Shown piece by piece: positions 49,216-60,215 of a stretch of 64,000 bases of DNA. The notes under the pieces are model-generated. The model saw nothing but the letters and a program-made list of their open reading frames with translations, had not been told where the DNA came from and searched no databases. The position numbers and the translations under genes are program-made. The first letter of the stretch is position 1; every line of letters starts with the position of its first letter. Where the stretch lies: contig CAUYUJ010005669.1 of NCBI GenBank assembly GCA_963575745.1, positions 186,001 to 250,000 on the forward strand, read 5' to 3'. The DNA comes from Prorocentrum cordatum. Its lineage: Eukaryota > Sar > Dinophyceae > Prorocentrales > Prorocentraceae.

Positions 49216-49408
49216 TTGGCAGCCCCCAAGAAAGTCCTTGGCGGCCCCCAAGAAGCGTCTTGGCGGCCCCCAAGAAGGTTCTTGGCGGCCCCGAAGAAGG
49301 ATCTTGGCGGCCCCGAAGAAGGATCTTGGCGGCCCTGAGGGGGTTCTTGGCGACCCCTGAGGGGCTTCTTGGCGGCCCCTGAGAGGCTTTTTGGCGGCCC
49401 CTGAGAGT
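49216..49408 (+). repeat. 22-bp minisatellite
   Basis: About eight units of TTGGCGGCCCCGAAGAAGGA with CAAGAAG and CTGAGG variants, period about 22. Confidence 0.9.
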
Positions 49409-49414
49409 CACCGA

Positions 49415-49502
49415 GCGCGTTCCAATACTCGCAAAGTGCCTACTCGCAAACGTCAAAAAAACACATGTCGTCCTTTGTGCAATTGATCGTAAATCTCCCG
49501 CG
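49415..49502 (+). mobile_element. Truncated MITE copy
   Basis: GCGCGTTCCAATACTCGC starts a 36-bp end almost identical to the left end at 57868. The internal part (TGCAATTGATCGTAAATC) also matches. The right inverted end is missing; unrelated sequence begins at about 49503. Confidence 0.8.
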
Positions 49503-50063
49503 CCATGACTCGGGGGCTGCATTCCCCGATCCGTGGGTCAGGCGCCCCCCCCCGCGCGCCAGGTCCACGGCTCCCGAGTCCATGTTTGGCGTGTGCCCGA
49601 GTTGGGAAAGGGGCCGCCGATGCCTCGGCTGGGCTTCCTCCGAGGAGCGGGAGGGGTTGAGCGTCGTTCGTGGTAGAGTTTGCGCGCGCAGGGGGGAGCG
49701 GAGGGAGAAGGGGCGGGGGAGGGCTGAAGGAGGCAGCGGCAGAGGAAGGGAAAGATGCAGAGGAGGAGGAGCAGGAGCAGCAGCAGCGATAGTAGGGTGA
49801 GTATGGGAAAGAAGGGGGGATGAGGGATTGGAAGGAAAAGGAGGGGAGCGAAGGTAACGGGGACCGTGGGTTTCCCGCATCCCCCAGTACCCGCCGCGAA
49901 GCCTTTCAAGACCAGTCAAACTCTATAGAACTCTCCGTCTACCTCATGTCGAAGGCGGCGGCGACAACGACGGCGGTTGTGACGACGCGCGCCGCGCCGC
50001 CGCGGGGCATCCGTAGATCTTGCGGCGGCCTTGTGCAGTCCAGTGGCTTCATAACTTCGGGGC
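49503..50063. other. No recognisable gene
   Basis: Overlapping frames of 110-160 codons on both strands around 49540-49900, purine-rich on the plus strand, without motifs. Confidence 0.4.
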
Positions 50064-50070
50064 GTTGATG

Positions 50071-50108
<38 letters not shown>

Positions 50109-50131
50109 TACGACTACGACTACGACGACAA
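50064..50131 (+). repeat. GAC tract
   Basis: GAC/GACTAC repeats, about 65 bases. Confidence 0.95.
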
Positions 50132-50204
50132 TTACGTCGATGGCGACGGAGCACGGATTCGGGAAAGGGCCCACTTGGCGAGGAGGAGGGAAGCGGGAGG
50201 AGGG

Positions 50205-50325
50205 ATAAGGGTGGAGGAAGGATGGAGGAGGGAGGAGGGAGGAGGGAGGAGAGAGGAGGGAGGAGGAGGGAGGGGGGAGGAGGGGGAGGGGGAGGGGGAA
50301 GTGGGAGGTTATTCTTCCCCCCCCC
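50205..50325 (+). repeat. GGAGG purine tract
   Basis: Almost pure A/G sequence with GGAGGGA units. Confidence 0.9.
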
Positions 50326-50348
50326 AGGCGATACAACACACATCCAAT

Positions 50349-50791
50349 TTAAAAAGCTGGAGCATCTTCCTCACGGAAGGCGACCCGCTGCCTCAGGGCC
50401 TCCAAGCTTGGAAGCAGTCCAACCTCAGGTGGGCGCAGGTAGACCGCGCGCTGCTGGGGCTGCTGGGAGACCAGCAGTCTCCCCCTGTGCACCTCACTTA
50501 AGATTTGGAGCACAACGCCTGGAGCACGATTCGACTGCGGATGAGCACGCGGCCGAGACGGCAACGAGAGGCGGACGACATGGCACGGCCACGGCAACAT
50601 TTCTCGAGAAGTCCATTCCGGCGATTTGTGTTGCACATTCCACAGCGGCGACAAAACACTAGAGAGGATCTTGACGACAGTCGTGTATAGACGAAGCCAT
50701 GGCCATGCTCATCATCATTCAAAATCTTGAAACTGGCCCGCCGCCCAGGACACCCGCACATATCGAGGCGAGCGGCGGACGCATGACACAC
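50349..50791 (-). pseudogene. LINE C-terminal Cys-rich segment
   Basis: SLVFCRRCGMCNTNRRNGLL followed by EKCCRG gives paired Cys (CRRC) and later Cys, a zinc-finger-like end. A second frame continues RRAVYLRPPEVGLLP-like sequence to a stop at 50349. Confidence 0.5.
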
Positions 50792-51009
50792 GCGGTTGTG
50801 GCAATCATGGCATATGAACGTACCAGGCGCACCAGGTACAGCCGTCCACGCGTGCCAGCGCTCAGCACCCGTTTGCCGAGGCCTCTGTACCTTTTGCTTT
50901 TCGGGAAATTGGGCAGATGGGGAATTGGGGCACCACAGCCCCCATCACGCGGGCCACGGCTCGGGCCTTGCAAACAAGGGCTTCAACATCCGCCAATACA
51001 TCGGCGTCA

Positions 51010-51875
51010 TCCTGAGGGTGTGTGTTGGTCAGCTAGGAAGTTGGCATTACCAATCCTACGCTCAGCATCAGGCAAAGCATCAATGACCTCAGCGCTGCGA
51101 TGCGCATTAGTGTGCCTTGCCGTGCCAACATAATGTGCATCTTCATTTTGCAAAACGCCTCGCCTCAAGCCAGCGTGCTTAGACGTGCCACGCAATTGCT
51201 GTGAGGGGTCTGGTTGTGAGGACGGACCACGCCCAAGCAACCATAACGCATGCTCATCACATTGCGGATGTGGGAGGCAAGAGCGCACACAGCCATCTGT
51301 TCTCTTGCTTGGGGGATCTGTGGCAGGCTGGGCCAAAATGGCCCACGGAAACGCGGCACGACCTCCGAGCTTGGGGCAAGGACAACTCCCGCATAGTCAG
51401 CCCTTGACAACTCCCGAATCAACGAGCGAGTGCACGAACCATCGACGACGACGTCCGAAGCCCCCTCGAGAACCGACAATTGTGTCAAAGGTTGCCCGTC
51501 AGGATCGAACAACTCAGGATAGAGCCTGTCGGCGGGGGGAGGGAGGATGCAGGAGGGGTGAACGAAGACAAGTCGAGCCCAGAGTAGATCCTCCAGGCCT
51601 GCCTCGACCGCCCCACGAATCACTTCCTCCGAGGCCGCTTCCTCCCTCGCCTCCCGAACCTCTGGACACTGACAGCACCAGAGCCTGTGATGCAGGCTAT
51701 CCTGTGCTCCACAAAGCGGGCAGTGTGGCTCTACATCGTACATGGCGTTACGGAGCCTATCATTCGGAAACACCGCCTTGGTAGAACATGAAGCTATAGC
51801 ATACTTCTGCCTAGGCGTGAACTTCTTACTCGTGCAAATAAAACTACGAAAGAGATCAGCACACACGCTGCTCAA
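51010..51875 (-). pseudogene. LINE Cys/His motif and RNase H-like segment
   Basis: PHCPLCGAQDSLHHRLWCC is a CxxC...HH...C motif found after RT in many LINEs. It is followed by VVVDGSCTRS and ADYAGVVLAP, which fit the first strands of an RNase H domain (catalytic Asp in VDGS), and a degenerate continuation to about 51010. Confidence 0.65.
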
Positions 51876-52449
51876 TACACGCTCGTGCCACTGACCAACA
51901 TGTACATGTCACGCTCATGCTTACGTTGCACACCCTCGCGCAGCAGAGTCTTGATCATGGTAGGGGACGTGTACAAGAGAGTGAGAACTCCGCTCCTCGA
52001 TCGCCGATCCACTCGACCACCTATTTGCACTCCCAGCTGATACGGTGCAAGCAGAGCATCATACGAGCAAGTGGGCCATTTGACCTTCTCCACGTGCAGC
52101 GCATATCAAACGTCCCATCAACAACCGCATGCATCCGCGCAAGCTCCTGCACAGTGAAAAGCGCGCGCTCCGGTGCAATTGCCGCCTTCCACACAGCACT
52201 CGCCCACTGCATAGCAGGTGCCACGCTCGCAGCAGCCGTCGGGTCTCCATGTAACACACACTTCGACACGAGAGAGGCTCCTCGGTGAGCTGGTGCACGA
52301 AAACTCAAAAGAGCACGAGCTCGCTGAAGTTCGGAATCTGACATGCCCAGCACTGCACTGGCGTATGCCAATGCTGGCTTCAAACCAGCAGCACGAATCA
52401 TGCCCATGCGGTGCTTTCCGTGGTTAGGCAATTTACGAAAACGAAGCAC
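51876..52449 (-). pseudogene. LINE post-RT region
   Basis: HRMGMIRAAGLKPALAYASA, then VLGMSDSELQRARALLSFRA, typical of the helical thumb/connection following LINE RT. A frameshift near 52050 leads to the Cys/His segment. Confidence 0.6.
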
Positions 52450-53500
52450 TCAAGAGCGACGAAATTTGAAAGCCCGAAAACGTTCGCGTCGTTTGTGAAG
52501 CGCCTCAGGTACCCCCCTTGCCTGTCCAGGAGCGAAGCCGACCCCGAGGCTGAGCGAAGCGTTGGTAACCGAGCCAGCAGGAAGACCGCGACGACGTCGC
52601 TCTGTAGCTAAGGCTGCTGCCAACGACGGGGCGCTCGCAATCGTGATAGCTTTAGGCTCCGAAATCTGGGCTTGAAGCTCTCGCTTGAACACATCGTGAA
52701 AATCAGCTGCTGCATCAGGGACTACCCGAAGGAGGGTATGCCTATCACCTGCAGCCATGATCGTGTCGTCATCGACGTACGAGGACGACGAATAGACGAG
52801 TCCTTTCACCTACTCATGAAGCTGTCGAAAGCACCGATGGCATACACTTTGACGAGAGCATCATTGGATATGCCGCCTGCTGGAAGGCCGCTGGTAGCGA
52901 GCAGCGCATTGAGATGGAAGGACATTCCCAATCTGACCAAACGAGGAGCACGCCAGAGGTTAAACATCGTTTTGACAATGACTCCTGGAATGCCCCCACT
53001 GATACGCTCGGGACCTCAAGAGCCCCAAATCAAACGACTCGTAGTATTTCTTACCATCCCGCTGGATCCCCTTAAAGACTTGATCTCTCGTGACGATGCA
53101 ACCTCTGACATTGCGACCTGGGCCCACACACACACACACACGATTCAGCGCACTTGCCCGCGCCGAAGGCCCAGTGTGCACGTCCAGTAGAAGCACAAAA
53201 GGAGTCTAATTGCGGGCGCTGCAGTCGCCTCCACACAGTCACGAAATTGGCCAGCAGCAAGATAGCATGACGCCCACCAGCTGGCTTATCGATGAGCGGA
53301 AAGACCATCCACATGAAATGCCTCGGGAACAAGCCAAGCTTTTCCACCGCCTCGTACAGAATACTCAGGGCGGACACGCCATCGTCCCCAAGGAGAGAAA
53401 TACGCCTCGGATGAAACCCTGTCAACGTGGAAGCCGTAAAGCTTGAAACATTTCGCGATGCATTTCGAATATCATCAGCGGCAGCTCTCGGGAAACACAC
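52450..53500 (-). pseudogene. LINE reverse transcriptase
   Basis: Motifs in order on the minus strand, in shifting frames: MVFPLIDKPAGGRHAILLL (about 53320), KKYYESFDLGLL (about 53040), GLPAGGISNDALVKVYAI (about 52870), SSYVDDDTIMAAG (about 52770), which keeps both Asp of the YxDD active site, and SLSLGVGFAPGQARG (about 52530). A CACACA tract lies within it near 53130. Active-site residues survive, but frameshifts make it dead. Confidence 0.85.
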
Positions 53501-54290
53501 GGTCTGGTATTTCGGCAGTGGGTGGTTGAATTGTAGTTTGCCACTGAGCCTTCAGCGCCTCGACCACAGCATTCAAGGCCGCATCTGGGCTGCTAGAGAA
53601 AATGCCAGGTGTCTTCTCGACCACGGCGGGGCACCATTGCTGCTGAAGTCTGGTTATCTCATGCGTCAACTTCGCCGATCCCTTCAACTTTTTATCACGC
53701 CAGTCATTCCGTCTCATCGTGCGTAGCTTATCAATTCGTTTGGCGGCCGCGTCGAACTCCACCTTCAGTTGGCCACGAAAAAGCGTAGCTCGGCCACCAG
53801 GGAAACAGTGCACGGGCTGCAAAACCACCTTGTGCAGGGCAATCACATATCAGATGCCGAAGGGACTGAACGTAGGAATCAAGTCCAACATCGAGACCTT
53901 CACCAGGGCAAGCCTCCGAAGTTCACGTCTGATTCAGGCAGAATGCAGCCTCATGCTCGTTGAGGTCAGGAACCTCCGCCGCCATCACTTCGAACTCGCG
54001 CCGAACTCGATGAAGCCACTGCCAGCCACAGCATACCAGAATACCATCCTTGGTGGTATTCTTTCTGACAAGGACAGGCAACCACCGTCGAGCCAGAAAC
54101 TGACGTCGGGTAGGTTTGGCAATCGGGTGATCCAAGACTCCCGCCAACTTCTGCCCCGGGTCACAAAGGAAAAACGTCCCAGCTTTGCGTAACATTGCCC
54201 ACGCAGCCGTGATCGCACCATGAGTAGCAATCCACGTTGCTTCATGGGTCAAATCAAGAGCAGCATGAAACGGCCAGGGCCGAGCGCTAG
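53475..54290 (-). pseudogene. LINE linker between endonuclease and RT
   Basis: Protein-like frames (DAAAKRIDKLRTMRRNDWRD, LTHEITRLQQQWCPAVVEK; upstream TWIATHGAITAAWAMLRKAG) joined by frameshifts. Lys/Arg-rich helical character. No catalytic motif. Confidence 0.5.
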
Positions 54291-54980
54291 GACCAATAGG
54301 AGGAGTGATTGGCACTGCCACCCGTTCGCGGGCGCAGTAGGGCGATTGCTTGTGCCGCACTGCGACAGGTCGAAGGTGGAGGCACAAGTACTGGTTTGCG
54401 CGGTCCTCCGTGCCACTCAGCAGCAACTCCTACTTTTTCAACCAACCGCACAACATCATGAGAGCATAAGAAGAAGTCAACCGTCGAGGTGCTGCTAGAC
54501 ATCACGCACGGTCGGTGCACAGGAGCCACAGAGATGAGACCTGCCTTTCGCGTGAAGCCGCTCTCCTCGATGGTCGCGGGCTCCACGTTCCAATCAGCAC
54601 CTGCCAGGATAGCACCCGAAGAACTCTCCACCGAAGCACCGAGTTGTCTAATAACGTGCATGTTGGCCTGATCGAGGCCAGCGCACGTGTAAAGACAGGC
54701 AGAATATTCCACAGGCGGGGGCCACTCGGGCATATCAACTATCACCGATATCAGCCTACTCTTGACAAGCTCACCTCCCTCTGGATTCCATCGGATCCCT
54801 ACATGGTGACGGGCAAACACGGCTACACCAGCAGAGTGCGAACCTCACTCTCCATCCTCGGAAGGGTTGCACACCACTCGATACCCACAAGTCCGAGCCG
54901 CTCGTCGGAGATCGGTAACCGCAGCAGGGCCAGCGCCGACCTCCTGAGCACAAACGATAAGAGCATCAGTGACACGTAAC
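54287..54980 (-). pseudogene. LINE endonuclease segment
   Basis: AILAGADWNVEPATIEES fits the GDxN-type motif of exonuclease-endonuclease-phosphatase domains, and SSTSTVDFFLCSHDV fits the later S-x-D strand. The N-terminal catalytic segment is less clear, and the frame is broken near 54820. Confidence 0.65.
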
Positions 54981-55039
54981 CTATCCAACAGCGTGGCGCG
55001 ACAGTTCCTACTGAAAGACTCGAAGAACTGCTGTGGCCC

Positions 55040-55560
55040 ACCCCCAGGGGCAGAGAGACTCTGGGACGCCGGAAGCGTTGCCGACGCCGTAGGGCCCATC
55101 ACCAGGGGCAGATAACATCTGGGGCCCCGAAGCCGCCGACGTCGCCGTAGGCCCACCACCAAGGGCAGAGAGATTCTGAGACCCTGAAGTCGCCGTCGAC
55201 GCCGCAGGCCCACTCCCACGGGCAGAGAACATCTGGGACCCCGGAGCCGTCGAAGACGCAGCAGGCCCACCCCTTGGGGCAGGAGAGAGTCCGGGAACCC
55301 GAAGCTGCCGACGACGCCGTGAGCCCACCGCCAGGGGCAGAGAGAGGTCCGGGACCCCGAAGCCGCCGACGACGCCGCAGGCCAACCGCCAGGGGCAGAG
55401 AACATTTGGGACCCCGAAGCCGTCGAAGGCGCCGTAGGCCTACCGGGGCAGGGAACATTCGGGACCCCGAAGCCGCCGTCGACGCCATAGGCCCACCACC
55501 AGGGGCAGAGAATCGCTGGGACCTCGAAGTCGCCGTTGACGCCGTAGGCCCACTCCTATG
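55040..55560 (-). repeat. 57-bp (19-codon) tandem repeat inside LINE
   Basis: About nine units; GCCC starts fall at 55094, 55151, 55208, 55265, 55323, 55381, 55438, 55491 and 55548, mostly 57 bp apart. On the minus strand the unit encodes a Ser/Ala/Gly/Pro peptide such as AASGSRMFPAP or AASGPQMLSAPG. One-base slips in a few units now put successive units in different frames. Confidence 0.9.
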
Positions 55561-55599
55561 GATAACAAGCTCGAAGACGCCACACTTACCCCGAAACTT

Positions 55600-56640
55600 C
55601 CTTTGCACTGTGGCACGACCAAGCCTTGAAAAGACACTGGCCACACACGTAGACACGGTTACCCAGGTTTCTGGGTTGGTTTTTCATCAGGCTCCACCGC
55701 TGTTCGGTTGAGACCGCTGGAAGACGCGATTGTCTCTTGTGGCCGTGAAGAGCATACCCACATGTTCCGCCGACCGTCTGGTCATATCCATCTAGTTGTC
55801 ATCATCACTGGTCCGCGCCTCCGTGGGCCCGGTAGATGGCGCAGCAGGAGCAGGCCACGCCTCCGTGGGCCCCATAGGCGGCGTAGCAGGAACAGGTGGT
55901 GGCGTGGCGGACTGCTCGCACAGCTTCTTGAATTGCTTGAGCAGTGGGTTCTGCACATACTCCTTGATCTCAGGGCGCGCCTCAAGCACGTCGGGGTCAA
56001 TCGCGAGATCGATCGTGGCCGATGGGGGACAGCATACCAGGCATTTTGCGGCGTAACTCTTCACCAAGGGTTGTCGCCTCACCTTGTAGTGCCGCCTCCT
56101 TCTCCTGTAGCTCGACCGGAGCTGCCTGAGCCTCAGCAATAGCTCTCTTCTGAGCCTCAATTGCTTCGCGAGCTTTATAACACTTCTTCTGAGCAGTCTA
56201 GAGCCGACATGCAACGGTCGCATGCTGTTGGAGAACTGGCTTCTGCTCGCGAACCTCTTTCCGAGCATCCCGCAATAGTTCAAGCAAGCATTTCTTGGCA
56301 GGATCTAAGTCCTCAACATTCTGCAATTGTTTGAGTGCGTTGTCGAGAGACTCGGCGCGGGCAGCATTGAGAGGGGCAACAGAAGCCTCATTCCCATCAT
56401 CAGGGGCAGCAGCAGCAGGAGGGCCCCCCGTAGAGACAGACCCCTTCTCCTTGAGCCCCATTAAACTTCTGATCGAACTTGTTCTCCAAGGCCATCGTAA
56501 TTTGCGCAACCAGTTCAACCTGCGAGGGTGGCCCTTGGGCCCACTCGCCAGAGGGCCCCTTGGGTTTCGACGTCGACGGTTGCACCAACCATTATGTCTC
56601 ATTCTTGCGGCCGCCTGCGCCACGCGATGAGGGGCAGGAG
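55600..56640 (-). pseudogene. LINE N-terminal region with coiled coil
   Basis: Minus-strand frames give ESLDNALKQLQNVEDLDPAK and LLELLRDARKEVREQKPVL, then after an in-frame stop CYKAREAIEAQKRAIAEAQ and LQEKEAALQGEATTLGEEL, a long heptad-type coiled coil. Further on are ARPEIKEYVQNPLLKQFKKL and a Pro/Ala-rich linker. Near 55640 RVYVCGQCLFKAWSCH suggests a small zinc finger before the 19-residue repeats. This resembles an ORF1-type or Gag-like LINE part. Confidence 0.6.
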
Positions 56641-56649
56641 CACCGCAAG

Positions 56650-57320
56650 CATGCTTGATGCGACTGGCTCAGTTCGCGGTGCGAGCGCACCGAGCACAAG
56701 ACCAAAGAGGCATACGAGGGCCTCTCAGCACGGAACCATCGCCTGACATCGCTGGACGTCGAGACGATCGACGTAAAATTTGCCGACTTTGATTCGCATT
56801 GACGCTTCACTTCGAAGAAACGGCCAGTGCAAATTCGAGCTGTTTCACGTCAATCAGCTGGAGCAGGCGAATGGAGGTGGGGGGGAGAGAGGGAGGGGGG
56901 AGGACAAGCTGGGTGCCCGATGTGGGCGCTTTCGAATGCCAAGTGCCGTCTGGTCAGGGTGCTGAAATAGCGTGAGGACCCCCCCCCCCTTCCTTTCGAC
57001 ACGCTGCCTTGCGTTCCCCGAGCCCCCTTCCAAAGTCTTCCCGGGCTCCCCGGACAGCTCTGCGCGAGGCGCGGCGGATGGCCCGAAGAATCCTTGAAGC
57101 TCCAGGGAACGCACTGAAATCGCCGACGGCGACAACGACGCGGACGACGACGGCGGCGGCGGGGGAAGCTGCGTCGGGCGAGGACGGATGTCAGGGAATA
57201 GTACGGCGGGCTGCCAGGCTCGATGGTCTGGCTTCCTTGAACAAGCGGCTCGCGTGTGGCCCCTGGACCGCTCACGGGGTCAAGTCGGATCGGCGTTTTC
57301 CAGCTGGGTCGTTTTTTAAA
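56650..57320. other. No recognisable gene
   Basis: G-rich stretch at about 56875-56915 and GACGACGGCGGC near 57130. Long frames here belong to repeat-driven translations. Confidence 0.4.
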
Positions 57321-57324
57321 AGTC

Positions 57325-57333
57325 CGAGAGGGA

Positions 57334-57393
<60 letters not shown>

Positions 57394-57416
57394 GAGAGAG
57401 AGAGAGGGAGAAAAAA

Positions 57417-57459
<43 letters not shown>

Positions 57460-57484
57460 AACAGCAACACACACAACAAACACG

Positions 57485-57553
<69 letters not shown>
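57325..57553 (+). repeat. GA dinucleotide tract
   Basis: About 230 bases of GA with one short interruption (CAGCAACACACACAAC near 57462). Ser/Leu frames on the other strand are artefacts. Confidence 0.97.
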
Positions 57554-57554
<1 letters not shown>

Positions 57555-57679
57555 GCGGCCCCTCCGGCCCCACACCTCGCACGCCCGCGGCCCGCGCCCT
57601 GCCCGCACGGCGCGGCCCGCGCCCAACGCCGGGGAGGTCGCCTGCCGAGCGGCCGCGGGGCCAACCCGAGAGGTTGCCC

Positions 57680-57860
57680 CAGAGCGGCAGCTTGGGGGGG
57701 GGGAGGGGAGGGGGCGGGCGAGGTGGAAAGGGGGGAAGTGGAGGGAAGGGCGAGGGGGGAGGGAGGGGAGGGAGGGTGAGGGAGAGGGGGGCAGGGAGGG
57801 GAGGGACGGGCGAGGGGGGCAGGGGGGAAGGGGAGAGGAGAGGGGAGAGGGGGGAGGGAC
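57680..57860 (+). repeat. G-rich purine tract
   Basis: GGGGAGGGG-type sequence for about 170 bases between the GA tract and the MITE. Several runs of four or more G could form quadruplexes. Confidence 0.85.
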
Positions 57861-57867
57861 AAACCGG

Positions 57868-58006
57868 GCGCGTCCCACTACTCGCAAAGTGCCTACTCGC
57901 AAACGTCCGAAAACACACGCGTTCGCCTCGATGCAATTTATCGTAAATCCTCCGCGGCTGATCCAGGTCATTTGCGAGTAGTGACTTTGCGAGTAGTGGG
58001 GCGCGC
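57868..58006. mobile_element. MITE with 36-bp terminal inverted repeats
   Basis: Left end 57868-57903 and right end 57971-58006 are inverted copies matching at 33 of 36 positions (GCGCGTCCCACTACTCGC versus the complement of GCGAGTAGTGGGGCGCGC at the outer parts). Each end contains CTACTCGCAAA twice. The 67-bp centre has no frame of note. A truncated relative is at 49415. Total length 139 bp with no coding capacity fits a MITE. No target-site duplication could be defined. Confidence 0.85.
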
Positions 58007-58150
58007 TTGCATAACCTAGGCGCGCTCGCTTCATATCTGACGTCCTACCCGTCCCTCCCATCCCTTACCATGGCGTAGATGTCCTCTCTATTCGCACAGT
58101 CGGATGGCAGGGCATAGCATTACATGGCATAGCATGGTGTTGAATATCAA

Positions 58151-58690
58151 CGCGTAGCCTGACATAGCATGGCGTGGCGACGCCCCAAAGTGGAGAGAGA
58201 GGTCTTCCGCGGTCCAAAAAATAAACTAATCGGCACCGAATGTGGAATCACTTCTGATGGTTGTTTCGGGGGGCAATGTTTTAGATTTGGGGGGCCAGCT
58301 TGGAAGAACCGACAACCATGCCGTGGCATGGCTCTGGAAATGATGACGCCAGTGTTGCAGCGGGAGCACGATTCGGAACGAGCGGAACCACGGAAATGAG
58401 GCCAGCGCTGCAGCGGGAAAGCGATTTGGAGGACGCGTAGCTTGACATAGCATGGCGTGGCGAAGCCCCGATGTGGGGGGGGGCTTCTGCGGCCCCCAAA
58501 ATCAACGAATCGGCACCGAATGTGGAATCACTTCCGATGTTTTTTGTTCGGGGTGCGATGTTTTAGAGTTTGACGCCTATTTCGAAGGACCGAAAACCAT
58601 GCCGTGGCATGGCGCTGGAAATAGTGACGCCAGCGCTGCAGCGGGAGCACGATTCGGAACGAGCGGAAGCGCGGAAACAAGTGGCACGTG
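58151..58690 (+). repeat. 283-bp tandem duplication
   Basis: Copies start at 58151 and 58434 with CGCGTAGC(C/T)TGACATAGC and share GCACCGAATGTGGAATCAC, ACCATGCCGTGGCATGG and GGGAGCACGATTCGGAACG. Divergence is about 15-20 percent with small indels. Confidence 0.88.
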
Positions 58691-58699
58691 CGCCATGGC

Positions 58700-59140
58700 T
58701 CTTGCACAAAAAGGAAGGGGGAGGAGGAGGATGCGGAGGAGGAGGGGGGGGGGGGAGAGGACGCCAGACATCGCAGAAGGAGTGAACAAAACAGGGCCGC
58801 AAGAGGGGCTCCAGAGGGCGAGCGCGAGGAGACTCCAAGGGCCGTCCCCCGCAAGATGGCTTCAAAGACCTTTGACGGGTTCCCAGGAAGCCTCCAACTG
58901 ACGCCCGAGAAGCCTACAGAGGGTTCCAAGGGGAGGCCTCCAGGGTCCAAGGAGGGCTGGAAGAAATTACTGAGCGGACTCAGCTGCTGGGGGCTCGCGG
59001 TGCAAAGTGCGCGGCGGCCTTGTGTTGCGAACGCTTGTCCAAGGCAGTCGCTTTGCACGCAGAGTCTGTCGGGTGTATTCTCGGGGGCCGGCTATGCGCC
59101 ACTTGAATGGGGGCCTCCCCCACAGACCAGACTTTCGGCC
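58700..59140. other. No recognisable gene
   Basis: A GAGGAGG stretch near 58720-58760 and unassigned frames on both strands. Nothing recognised. Confidence 0.4.
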
Positions 59141-59149
59141 CGGGGCGGC

Positions 59150-59812
59150 GGCGGCGACGACGACGGCGACGACGGCGGCGGCGTCGGTGGCGACGGCGGC
59201 GACGGCATCGGCGGCGTCGCGGGAAGAGAGAGGGGACGGGTAGGGAGGGCGAAAGGGGCAGGGCTGAGCGGGGGTGGTGAGAGGGCCGGCGACGGCGGCG
59301 ACGGCGTCGGCGGCGGCGCGGGAGGTAAGAGGGCACGGGCAGGGAGGGCGGAGGGGGCACTGGGCGGGCGCTGAACGCGTGGGGGGGGCTGAGACGGCGC
59401 GGGGGAGGAGGCGTGAGCGGGTGTGGCGTGGGTGCGTGCCGAAATAAAATGGTCGGGGCGGAATGGGAGTCACTGGGCGGGCGCTGGAACCGCGAGGGGG
59501 GCGCTGAGACGGCGCGGGGGAGGAGGCGGAGCGGGGAGGAGGGGTGCGGCGCCGAAATAAAATGGTCGGGGCGGAGGGGGCACTGGGCGAGCGCTGGAGC
59601 CGCGGCCGCTGAGGCCGCGGGGAACACTGGGGGGGAGGTGCGAAAGGGGCGCACCGGGGCAGGAAAGACATTGGCCGGGCACTGGGGCCGCGGGGCACTG
59701 GACGGGCGCTGGAACCGTGGGGGCGCTGAGACGGTGTCCGGGAAGGGGCGGAGCAGGGAGGGGCTGCGGTGCCGAAATAAAGTGGTCGGGGCGGAGGGGG
59801 CACTGGGCGAGC
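59150..59812 (+). repeat. Tandem GC-rich array broken by gap
   Basis: GGCGGCGACGACGG-type repeats (59150-59320) pass into an array of units of roughly 110 bp containing GCCGAAATAAAATGGTCGGG (about 59437, 59550, 59770) and CACTGGGCG(G/A)GCGCTGGA. The array reaches the N run. Confidence 0.8.
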
Positions 59813-59912
59813 NNNNNNNNNNNNNNNNNNNNNNNNNNNNNNNNNNNNNNNNNNNNNNNNNNNNNNNNNNNNNNNNNNNNNNNNNNNNNNNNNNNNNNNN
59901 NNNNNNNNNNNN
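59813..59912. other. Assembly gap, 100 N
   Basis: Exactly 100 unknown bases. Such round lengths are usually placeholders, so the true distance between 59812 and 59913 is unknown. Frames spanning it are meaningless. Confidence 0.99.
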
Positions 59913-60082
59913 GGCGACAGCGACGGCGGCGGCAGGCGGCGCGGCAGCCGAGCCCGCTGCGCGTCCATGGGCGCGCAGCGAGCCCTTGCGGTGGCGGGCC
60001 GCCTACGAGCAAGGCGTGTGGCGCGGACGCACGCGCCGTCGGCAGATACACCCGGAGTGAGGGAATGTGAGGAAGACGGAGG

Positions 60083-60215
60083 AGGAGGAGGAGGACCAGT
60101 GCACACCCAAGACTTACCAACCGTGTTGAAATACGCCCTCCCTCCCAGACCCCTCATCATCATCCTCTGGGGGAATTACCCCGTTGGGGGACAACCGCGT
60201 GGACATATGTACCCC
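60083..60215 (+). repeat. Direct repeat P, copy 1
   Basis: GAGGACCAGTGCACACCCAAG, CGCCCTCCCTCCCAG and TTGGGGGACAACCG occur in the same order as in copy 2 at about 60972-61110. Confidence 0.75.

Larger units (their letters stand above)
50349..56640 (-). pseudogene. Decayed LINE (non-LTR retrotransposon), minus strand
   Basis: Read on the minus strand from about 56640 down to 50349, coding segments appear in LINE order: N-terminal part with coiled coil, a 19-residue tandem repeat region, endonuclease, RT, post-RT region, Cys/His plus RNase H, and a C-terminal Cys-rich end. Every boundary involves a frameshift or stop, so it is inactive. At 6.3 kb it is nearly full length. No poly-A tail or target-site duplication was identified; purine-rich DNA lies beyond the 3' end. 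Individual segments are listed separately. Confidence 0.85.

Noticed and set aside
56850-58061. A 403-codon minus-strand frame
   Set aside because: It spans the GA tract, the G-rich tract and the MITE; the composition follows the repeats.
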